Shown piece after piece: positions 1-5,124 of a stretch of DNA of 5,124 nucleotides. Position 1 is the first letter of the stretch, and each line of letters opens with the position of its first letter. Made by a program: the position numbers and the translations under genes. The notes beneath the pieces are model-generated. The model was not told the origin of the DNA. It did not search any database and saw only the letters and a program-made list of their open reading frames with translations. The stretch covers positions 1 to 5,124 of the forward strand of contig JAICSG010000356.1 of assembly GCA_025937035.1 (NCBI GenBank), in the 5' to 3' direction. Source of the stretch: Thermoanaerobaculia bacterium (GTDB taxonomy: Bacteria > Acidobacteriota > Thermoanaerobaculia > Multivoradales > UBA5704).

Positions 1-1073
1 CGGGGGTGTCGCTCTTCATCGCCATCATCGGGTGCCTGACGGCGCTCATGGCCGGCACCATCGGCCTGGCGCAGACCGACATCAAGAAGGTCCTCGCCTA
101 CTCGACGGTCTCGCAGCTCGGCTACATGTTCCTGGCGGCGGGGCTGGGGGCCTACTCGGCGGCGCTCTTCCACGTGATGACCCACGCCTTCTTCAAGGCC
201 CTCCTCTTCCTCGGCTCCGGCTCGGTGATCCACGCCATGAGCGGCGACCAGGATATGGATCACATGGGCGGCCTGAAGAAGCACCTGCCGCAGACGTGCA
301 TCACCTATTGGATCGGCGCCCTGGCGATCGCCGGCATCTTCCCCTTCGCCGGCTTCTTCAGCAAGGACGAGATCCTCCACGCCGCGGCGGAGCGGGGCCA
401 GTGGGTCCTTTACGCGATCGGCCTGATCACGGCGGGCATGACGGCCTTCTACATGTTCCGCTCGGTCTTCCTGACCTTCCACGGCGAGTTCCGCGGCACC
501 CACGAGCAGGAGCACCACCTGCACGAATCTCCGGCCTGGATGACGATCCCGCTGTGGATCCTGGCGGCCGGGGCGGTCGTCTCGGGCTTCGTGGGCGCGC
601 CCTGGAACAACCGCTTCGAGCGCTTCCTGGAGCCGGTGATCCAGAAGGTCCAGGTCCCGGGCATGGAGGTGGCCGAGCATCACGTCAGCGTCCTGGCGCT
701 CTCGCTCGTGGCGCTCGCGGTCGCCGCGCTCGGCATCTACGTCGCCTGGGCGAATTACGGCGGCGACAAGGGGCTCGCGCGGGGCCAGCACTGGGCCGCG
801 CGCCTGCCGGTCCTGCACCGCCTGCTGCTCAACAAGTGGTACGTCGACGAGGTCTACGACGTGCTGGTCGTGCGGCCGCTGGCGGCCGTCTCCCGCTTCT
901 TCTGGAAAGTGGTGGACACCTTCGTCATCGACGGGGCGATCAACGCCGGCGCGTTCCTCACCGAGCTGACCGGCGACGTCGGCCGCTTCTCGACCACCGG
1001 CAACGTGCGTAACTACGCCCTCTACTTCTTCCTTGGCGTGATCCTGCTCTTCTGGTGGATCGCCTTCCGCTGA
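1..1073 (+). CDS. nuoL: NADH-quinone oxidoreductase subunit L, C-terminal part (5' end outside window)
   Basis: NuoL is the distal antiporter-like membrane subunit of respiratory complex I and pumps protons when NADH electrons pass to quinone. The open frame (complete codons from base 3) runs off the left edge, so the GTG at 6 is internal, not a start. About 356 residues remain of a family usually 610-650 long. Seen: the TM9-10 block QTDIKKVLAYSTVSQLGYM, then FHVMTHAFFKALL with two His (codons 171-173, 183-185) and Lys (195-197) matching E. coli His334, His338 and Lys342. GFFSKDEIL follows, with Lys 363-365 and Asp 366-368 matching Lys399/Asp400 of TM12. A His-rich loop (501-530) comes next, then the family's C-terminal segment LLLNKWYVDEVYDV (about 826-867), the lateral-helix region, and a final membrane helix ending at TGA 1071-1073. 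The E. coli equivalences are recalled. The C-terminal arm and nuoMN context favour NuoL over an MrpA-type antiporter. Confidence 0.97.
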   Translation, partial: GVSLFIAIIGCLTALMAGTIGLAQTDIKKVLAYSTVSQLGYMFLAAGLGAYSAALFHVMTHAFFKALLFLGSGSVIHAMSGDQDMDHMGGLKKHLPQTCITYWIGALAIAGIFPFAGFFSKDEILHAAAERGQWVLYAIGLITAGMTAFYMFRSVFLTFHGEFRGTHEQEHHLHESPAWMTIPLWILAAGAVVSGFVGAPWNNRFERFLEPVIQKVQVPGMEVAEHHVSVLALSLVALAVAALGIYVAWANYGGDKGLARGQHWAARLPVLHRLLLNKWYVDEVYDVLVVRPLAAVSRFFWKVVDTFVIDGAINAGAFLTELTGDVGRFSTTGNVRNYALYFFLGVILLFWWIAFR

Positions 1074-1075
1074 CC

Positions 1076-1082
1076 GGGACGG
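1076..1082 (+). promoter_or_regulatory. Weak ribosome binding site for nuoM
   Basis: The purine-rich stretch GGGACGG lies 2-8 bases before the ATG at 1085, just after the nuoL stop. It is only a partial Shine-Dalgarno match, so nuoM translation probably also relies on ribosomes finishing nuoL 11 bases upstream. The alternative GTG at 1055 has no purine-rich stretch in front of it, which supports the ATG at 1085. Confidence 0.4.
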
Positions 1083-1084
1083 AT

Positions 1085-2692
1085 ATGGAAACCTTTCTCT
1101 CGCTTCTCGTCGGCAACACGCTGACCCGCCTGGTCTTCTTCCCGACCGTGGCGGCCATACCGCTGTTCTTCCTCGCCCGCGCGCAAGCCAAGGTGGCGAA
1201 GGTCTACTCGCTGGTGGTCTCGCTGATCGAGGTCCTCTTCGGAGGGATGTACCTCTTCAGCCACCTGGGCGCGGACGGCACCTTCCCATTGGTCCACGAC
1301 GGCGGCGGCGCCTTCTCCTGGATTCCGGGCTTCGGCATCCGGTACGACATGGCGATGGACGGCATCTCGATGCCGCTGGTGATGCTGGGCATCCTCCTGC
1401 TGCCGATCGTCCTCCTGGGCTCCTGGAAGGGGATCGAAAAGCACTGGCCGCTCTTCGGCGCCTCCATGCTGCTGCTCACCACGGGAGTGCTGGGCACCCT
1501 GGTCGCCTACGACCTCTTCCTGTTCTATGTCTTCTGGGAGGTCATGCTCGTCCCGATGTACCTCCTGATCGGCATCTGGGGAGGCGAGCGGCGGATCTAC
1601 GCGGCGGTCAAGTTCTTCCTCTACACCATGGCCGGCAGCCTGCTGATGCTGATCGCCATCCTCTGGATGGCCTGGACCTTCAAGAATCTCAACGGCGGCG
1701 TCTGGAGCTTCGCCTACACCGATCTCCTGCGGCTCGACCTGCCGGTGCACCAGCAGATCTGGCTCTTCGCGGCCTTCGCGCTGACCTTCGCCATCAAGGT
1801 GCCGATGTTCCCGCTCCACACCTGGCTGCCGGACGCCCACGTCGAGGCGCCCACGGGCGGCTCGGTGATCCTGGCCGGCATCCTGCTGAAGCTCGGCACC
1901 TACGGCTTCGTGCGCTTCGCCATCCCGCTCTTCCCCCACGCCACCGAGGCGGCCAAGCCGCTGCTGCTGACGCTGGCGATCGTCGGCATCATTTATGGAG
2001 CCCTGGTCGCCTGGGTGCAGGCGGACATGAAGAAGCTGGTCGCCTACTCCTCGATCGCTCACCTCGGCTTCGTGATGCTCGGCCTGCTCGCCCTCGACGC
2101 CATCGCCTGGCAAGGGTCGCTCCTGCAGATGGTCAACCATGGCCTCTCGACCGGCGCGCTCTTCCTTCTCGTCGGCATGCTCTACGACCGGCGGCACACC
2201 AAGAAGTTCGACGAGTTCGGCGGCCTGGCCAAGGTGATGCCGGTGTTCGCCTTCTTCCTGGTCTTCTCCAGCCTGGCGTCCGTGGGCCTGCCGGCGCTCA
2301 ACGGCTTCGTGGGTGAGTTCATGATCCTGATCGGCAGCTTCCGCACCCTCGGCTGGGTGCCGGTCGCGATCGCCACCTTCGGCGTGGTGCTCGCGGCGAT
2401 CTACCTGCTGAAGATGGTCCAGCTCACCATCTGGGGCCCGATCACCAAGGACGAGAACAAGACCCTGACCGACCTCAACGGCCGCGAGCTGGCGGCGTTG
2501 ATTCCCCTGTGCGTGCTGATGCTCTGGATCGGCGTCGCGCCCAACACCTTCCTGAAGCCGAGCCGGCAGGCGCTCGACGGCGTGCTCGCCGACTACCGCG
2601 GCCGGGTCTCGGTGCCCAGCGTGACGCAGGCCGCCTTGCGAGCGCCCGCGGCGCAGGTTTCGAGCAACACCACCACGGAGGCTGGCCGATGA
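1085..2692 (+). CDS. nuoM: NADH-quinone oxidoreductase subunit M
   Basis: NuoM is the middle of the three antiporter-like proton-pumping subunits in the membrane arm of complex I. The 535-residue product is complete and slightly longer than E. coli NuoM (about 509). Seen: FYVFWEVMLVPMYLL with the TM5 Glu at residue 152 (E. coli Glu144); FAIKVPMFPLHTWLPDAHVE with the TM7 Lys at 238 (Lys234); GILLKLGTYG with the TM8 Lys at 269 (Lys265, same 31-residue spacing); and NGFVGEFMILIGSF with the TM12 Glu at 411 (Glu407). About 14 hydrophobic segments are visible. The last ~40 residues are a hydrophilic tail rich in Ala, Ser and Thr. ATG 1085 is chosen because METFLSLL leads straight into the first membrane helix. 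A GTG at 1055 would add ten polar residues and overlap nuoL by 19 bases. The gene follows nuoL closely and ends in an ATGA overlap with nuoN, so the three are one transcription unit. Confidence 0.97.
   Translation: METFLSLLVGNTLTRLVFFPTVAAIPLFFLARAQAKVAKVYSLVVSLIEVLFGGMYLFSHLGADGTFPLVHDGGGAFSWIPGFGIRYDMAMDGISMPLVMLGILLLPIVLLGSWKGIEKHWPLFGASMLLLTTGVLGTLVAYDLFLFYVFWEVMLVPMYLLIGIWGGERRIYAAVKFFLYTMAGSLLMLIAILWMAWTFKNLNGGVWSFAYTDLLRLDLPVHQQIWLFAAFALTFAIKVPMFPLHTWLPDAHVEAPTGGSVILAGILLKLGTYGFVRFAIPLFPHATEAAKPLLLTLAIVGIIYGALVAWVQADMKKLVAYSSIAHLGFVMLGLLALDAIAWQGSLLQMVNHGLSTGALFLLVGMLYDRRHTKKFDEFGGLAKVMPVFAFFLVFSSLASVGLPALNGFVGEFMILIGSFRTLGWVPVAIATFGVVLAAIYLLKMVQLTIWGPITKDENKTLTDLNGRELAALIPLCVLMLWIGVAPNTFLKPSRQALDGVLADYRGRVSVPSVTQAALRAPAAQVSSNTTTEAGR
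2677..2681 (+). promoter_or_regulatory. Ribosome binding site for nuoN, next to the nuoM/nuoN ATGA overlap
   Basis: GGAGG sits inside the last codons of nuoM, seven bases before the nuoN ATG at 2689. It is the best Shine-Dalgarno match seen at any gene junction here. It fixes the nuoN start at 2689 rather than at upstream in-frame alternatives such as the one at 2509. The nuoM stop (TGA 2690-2692) overlaps this ATG as ATGA, a standard arrangement for coupled translation that keeps subunits M and N in step. Confidence 0.75.
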
Positions 2693-4149
2693 ACCGCGCG
2701 GATTGGATGCTGCTGCTGCCCGAGATCGTCCTCTGCGGCGGCGGCGTGCTGGTGCTGATGCTCGACGCGATCTCCCCCGCCCTGCGGCGGGCCTTCACGG
2801 CGATCTCGCTGCTGACCACGATCGTGGCCGCCTGGGCCGTCTACTGGGTCACTCCGGGCCACACGGTCACCGGCGCCGGAGCGACCTTCCACGGCCTGCT
2901 GGAGACCAGCCCGACCACGGCCGCCTTCTCCTACGTCATCCTGATCGCCACGGGGCTCTGCCTGCTGGCTTCACAGGGCTATCTGCGGCGGGAGCGGATC
3001 CTCTCGGGCGAATACCACGCCCTGCTCCTCTGGTGCGCCACCGGCCTGCTGCTGATGCTGCGGGCGACCGAGCTCCTGACGGTCTTTCTCTCGCTGGAGC
3101 TCCTCTCCCTCTGCCTCTACTCGCTGGCGGCCTACCACCGCAGGCTCGCCATCTCGGGCGAGGCGGCGATCAAGTACTTCCTGATGGGGGCCTTCGTCAG
3201 CGCCTTCGTGCTCTACGGCATCGCCCTGGTCTATGGCGCCACCGGCACCACCCGCTTCGCCGAGATCGGCGCCGCGCTGGCCGGCCAGCCCACCGTACCG
3301 GTGTTCGCCACCCTCGGCTTCCTGATGCTGATCGCGGGCTTCGGCTTCAAGATGAGCCTCGTCCCCTTCCACGCCTGGTCGCCGGACACCTACCAGGGCG
3401 CCCCCTCGCCCTTCGTGGCCTTCCTCTCGGTGGCCCCGAAGGTGGCGAGCGCGCTGGTGCTCTACCGCCTGCTCGGCGCGGTCGTCCAGGGAGGCGGTGG
3501 AGTCGGTGCCGGCAAATGGTCGGCGGTGGTGGCGATCCTCTCCGTGCTCTCGATGGTGGTGGGCAACCTGCTCGCCTTGGTGCAGCGGGACCTCAAGCGC
3601 ATGCTCGCCTACTCCGGCATCGCCCACATGGGCTATCTGCTGCTGGCGCTGGTGACGCTCGACCGCTCGTCGCTGATGCCGGTGATCGTCTATCTGCTGG
3701 CCTACGCGCTGATGAACGCCGGAGCCTTCACGGTGGTGGCGCTCCTCTACAGCCGGCCGGGCGAGCAGCATCTGATCTCGGACCTCGCCGGCTGGGGGTA
3801 CCGCTATCCACTGCTCGGCGGGTGCCTCACGGTCTGCATGCTGTCGCTGGGCGGCATCCCGCCCACGATCGGCTTCCTCGGCAAGTACGTGGTGTTCCTG
3901 AAGGCGGTCGGGGACGGCCACGTCGGTCTCGCCATCACGGGTGTATTGGCGAGCCTCGTCGGCGTCTTCTACTACCTCCGCATCGTGTACTTCCTCTACA
4001 TGAAACCCGAGACGCGGCAGCCGGAGGGGCTGCTGATCGACGTTTGGGGCCGGACCGCGGCCGTGGTCGCCGCTCTGGGGACCCTGGCGCTCGGCATCTG
4101 GCCCACGGGCCTGCTCCAGTGGCTGATCGCAGCGACCACCGCGAAGTAA
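2689..4149 (+). CDS. nuoN: NADH-quinone oxidoreductase subunit N
   Basis: NuoN is the antiporter-like proton-pumping subunit nearest the quinone-binding arm of complex I. The 486-residue product matches the family length (E. coli about 485). Seen: an N-terminal helix with LLPEIVLCGG; FLSLELLSLCLYSLAAY with the TM5 Glu at residue 137 (E. coli Glu133); GFGFKMSLVPFHAWSPDTYQ with the TM7 Lys at 221 (Lys217); SVAPKVASAL with the TM8 Lys at 251 (Lys247, same 30-residue spacing); LKRMLAYSGIAHMGYLL; and PTIGFLGKYVVFLKAV with the TM12 Lys at 399 (Lys395). The Lys at TM12 and the SPDTYQGAPSP loop separate it from NuoM. The numbers of the E. coli residues are recalled; the motifs are read directly. ATG 2689 is set by a good Shine-Dalgarno and the ATGA overlap with nuoM. 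The 3' end touches or overlaps the start of rex, so nuoN is probably the last structural nuo gene and rex the last gene of the unit. Confidence 0.97.
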   Translation: MNRADWMLLLPEIVLCGGGVLVLMLDAISPALRRAFTAISLLTTIVAAWAVYWVTPGHTVTGAGATFHGLLETSPTTAAFSYVILIATGLCLLASQGYLRRERILSGEYHALLLWCATGLLLMLRATELLTVFLSLELLSLCLYSLAAYHRRLAISGEAAIKYFLMGAFVSAFVLYGIALVYGATGTTRFAEIGAALAGQPTVPVFATLGFLMLIAGFGFKMSLVPFHAWSPDTYQGAPSPFVAFLSVAPKVASALVLYRLLGAVVQGGGGVGAGKWSAVVAILSVLSMVVGNLLALVQRDLKRMLAYSGIAHMGYLLLALVTLDRSSLMPVIVYLLAYALMNAGAFTVVALLYSRPGEQHLISDLAGWGYRYPLLGGCLTVCMLSLGGIPPTIGFLGKYVVFLKAVGDGHVGLAITGVLASLVGVFYYLRIVYFLYMKPETRQPEGLLIDVWGRTAAVVAALGTLALGIWPTGLLQWLIAATTAK

Positions 4150-4769
4150 ACGAGCTGGAAGAGGTCTCGCCTCTCACCCTCAACCGGCTCTCGTTCTACC
4201 TGCGCTGCCTGCGTCATCTCCAGGAGAGCGGGGTCACCCGTGTCTCCTCGCAGGAGATGGCGCAGCGCTATCACCTCTCCGCCACGCAGATCCGCAAGGA
4301 CCTCGCCCAGTTCGGGGAGTTCGGCATCCGCGGCGTCGGCTACGACGTCGACGCCCTGGCCACCCACCTGAGCTCCCTCCTCGGCCTCGACAACCAGCAC
4401 TCGCTGCTGATCGTGGGCATGGGAAACCTGGGGAGCGCGCTCGCCCAGTACCTCGGCTTCAACTACGGCTCGTTCCGCGTGGTGGCGGGGGTGGACAACG
4501 ATCCCAAGAAGATCGGCAAGCGGGTGGCCAACCTGACCGTCCGCTCCAGCGCCGACCTCAAGGAGGTCGTCCGCGAGTCCGGTGCCGAGATCGGGGTCCT
4601 GGCCGTCCCCGCCGAGGCCGCTCAGGAAAACTACGACGCCCTGGCCGACGCGGGCATCAAAGGGGTCCTCAACTTCGCCCCCGTGCGCGTCAAGCGCCGC
4701 ACCGACGTGCCTCTGAAGAACGTCGATCTGCGGATCAATCTGGAGGAGCTGGCGTTCTTTCTGCGGTGA
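4119..4769 (+). CDS. rex: Redox-sensing transcriptional repressor Rex
   Basis: Rex is a homodimeric cytoplasmic repressor that binds operators when NAD+ is plentiful and releases them when NADH rises, derepressing respiratory and fermentative genes. Seen: an N-terminal winged-helix domain beginning SPLTLNRLSFYLRCL, with RVSSQEM and the recognition segment ATQIRKDLAQFGEFG (about 4281-4325), then RGVGYDV. A Rossmann domain follows with GMGNLG (4416-4433) and an Asp after beta-2 in GVDNDPKKIG (Asp codon 4494-4496). VPAEAAQ, GIKGVLNFAPV and the dimer-swapping C-terminal helix NLEELAFFLR come next. From GTG 4119 the product has 216 residues (family about 205-220). The start is uncertain: GTG 4119 overlaps nuoN by 31 bases and adds 12 residues before CTG 4155, which is where family N-termini normally begin. 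No ATG, GTG or TTG lies between 4119 and the ATG at 4257, which would delete half the DNA-binding domain. Neither candidate has a strong Shine-Dalgarno, so coupling to nuoN is likely. Confidence 0.93.
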   Translation: MADRSDHREVNELEEVSPLTLNRLSFYLRCLRHLQESGVTRVSSQEMAQRYHLSATQIRKDLAQFGEFGIRGVGYDVDALATHLSSLLGLDNQHSLLIVGMGNLGSALAQYLGFNYGSFRVVAGVDNDPKKIGKRVANLTVRSSADLKEVVRESGAEIGVLAVPAEAAQENYDALADAGIKGVLNFAPVRVKRRTDVPLKNVDLRINLEELAFFLR

Positions 4770-4773
4770 GGGC

Positions 4774-5124
4774 TCACGCCGGTCCCCGCCGGTAGAAGCT
4801 GATCGCGCTCTCCCCATATCGCCGGACGTCCACCCTCGTCAGCGGCCCGGCTTCGAGGGCTAAGTCGCGGCGGGAGGAGTGCTCGACGGCGATCTCTCCA
4901 TCTGGGGCCAGTAACGGAGCAACGACTTCGAGGAGCTCGCCGTAGGCGTCGAAGTTGTACGGCGGGTCGGCGTAGACGAGGTCGAAGGGACCCTCGTCCG
5001 CGATCCGGGGAAGGCCGGCGGGGAGGGTGAGCTTCCGGATCTGGAGCAGCCTTTCCCCCAGCTTGCCCGCGTTCGCCTCCAGGGTCTTCACGGCGCGGAG
5101 CCCCTCGTCCACGGCGAGGACGGA
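4774..5124 (-). CDS. rsmD: 16S rRNA (guanine(966)-N(2))-methyltransferase RsmD, C-terminal part (5' end outside window)
   Basis: RsmD is an S-adenosylmethionine-dependent methyltransferase that modifies G966 (E. coli numbering) of 16S rRNA during small-subunit assembly. The frame is open to the window edge, reading SVLAVDEGLRAVKTLEANAG, so the GTG codon at 5112-5110 is internal and the true start lies beyond base 5124. The visible 116 residues are roughly the last 60% of a protein usually 180-200 long. Seen: the Asp after beta-2 in VLAVDE, typical of SAM ribose binding; the catalytic motif IV FDLVYADPPYNF (DPPY codons 4957-4968), the signature of N2-guanine and N6-adenine methyltransferases; LLAPDGEIAVEHS; and the family-typical end RRYGESAISFYRRG. 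The SAM-binding glycine loop is outside the window. The DPPYNF motif plus the RYGxxxxSFYR ending favour RsmD over other DPPY enzymes. It converges on rex and is probably not part of the nuo unit. Confidence 0.88.
   Translation of the reverse strand, partial: SVLAVDEGLRAVKTLEANAGKLGERLLQIRKLTLPAGLPRIADEGPFDLVYADPPYNFDAYGELLEVVAPLLAPDGEIAVEHSSRRDLALEAGPLTRVDVRRYGESAISFYRRGPA

Noticed and set aside
501..530. His-rich cluster in NuoL (HEQEHHLHES) as a possible metal site
   Set aside because: A His-rich loop before an ESPxxMTIPL-like segment is common in NuoL proteins, so it is not a distinctive feature here.
1055..1084. GTG 1055 as the nuoM start
   Set aside because: It would add ten polar residues (DRLPLTGTD after the start) before the first membrane helix, overlaps nuoL by 19 bases and lacks an upstream purine-rich site. 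ATG 1085 fits the family better.
1022..2197. A 391-codon antisense open frame opposite nuoM
   Set aside because: Its product is almost purely Asp, Glu, Arg, Gln, His and Gly, the expected mirror of a membrane protein gene in GC-rich DNA. nuoM on the other strand has all its family motifs. There is no recognisable domain.
2971..3921. A 316-codon antisense open frame opposite nuoN
   Set aside because: Low-complexity His/Glu/Arg/Gln composition with no domain; it is the antisense shadow of the well-supported nuoN.
2703..4118. A long open frame running through nuoN and continuous with rex, suggesting a fused longer protein
   Set aside because: The part inside nuoN is Arg-, Pro- and Gly-rich with no domain, as expected for an off-frame reading of GC-rich DNA. 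Recognisable Rex sequence begins only at about 4155, and nuoN itself is intact.
4100..4200. A Rex operator or promoter at the nuoN-rex junction
   Set aside because: I looked for an AT-rich inverted repeat of the TTGTGA...TCACAA type and for -35/-10 boxes and saw none; the region is GC-rich coding sequence.
4777..4792. Possible terminator hairpin just after rex (CCGG, six-base loop, CCGG)
   Set aside because: A four-base stem made of a self-complementary word with no T-run is within chance expectation for this base composition. It also lies within rsmD coding sequence.

Overview
The window is a GC-rich stretch of bacterial chromosome carrying the 3' end of a respiratory complex I (NADH:quinone oxidoreductase, nuo) operon. 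Reading on the + strand, it holds the C-terminal half of nuoL, complete nuoM, complete nuoN and then a gene for the NADH/NAD+-sensing repressor Rex. At the right edge, on the - strand, is the C-terminal part of an RsmD-type 16S rRNA guanine-N2 methyltransferase, converging on rex.

Layout: nuoL (1-1073, 5' end outside the window) is followed after 11 bases by nuoM (1085-2692). nuoM overlaps nuoN (2689-4149) by the four bases ATGA. rex ends at 4769 and must start inside or just after the nuoN 3' end, because its conserved N-terminus is encoded from about 4155. rsmD lies on the other strand (4774-5124, 5' end outside), with only four bases between the two stop codons. No gene-free stretch exceeds a dozen bases. 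I see no tRNA, rRNA, repeat, CRISPR, insertion sequence or convincing terminator.

How the genes work together: NuoL, NuoM and NuoN are the three antiporter-like, proton-pumping membrane subunits of complex I. All the charged residues I could place on the proton path are present: Glu in TM5 and Lys in TM7 and TM8 of M and N, the terminal Glu of M, the terminal Lys of N, and the His/His/Lys and terminal Lys/Asp of L. Rex senses the product/substrate ratio of that same enzyme (NADH versus NAD+). Its position directly behind nuoN suggests a redox feedback circuit in which the sensor is transcribed with the enzyme that consumes NADH. RsmD is housekeeping rRNA modification and probably belongs to a separate, oppositely oriented unit.

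Organism: codon third positions are overwhelmingly G or C, and the gene content is that of a free-living bacterium with a 14-subunit-type complex I. A Rex protein directly behind nuoN argues against a typical gammaproteobacterium, where rex is generally absent. It fits groups such as Acidobacteriota, Myxococcota/other former Deltaproteobacteria or related environmental phyla. This placement is inference and low confidence.

The window is mostly ordinary. The two points that merit a second look are the nuo-rex linkage and the lack of an ATG, GTG or TTG codon at the expected N-terminus of Rex. I do not see evidence for a previously undescribed system.
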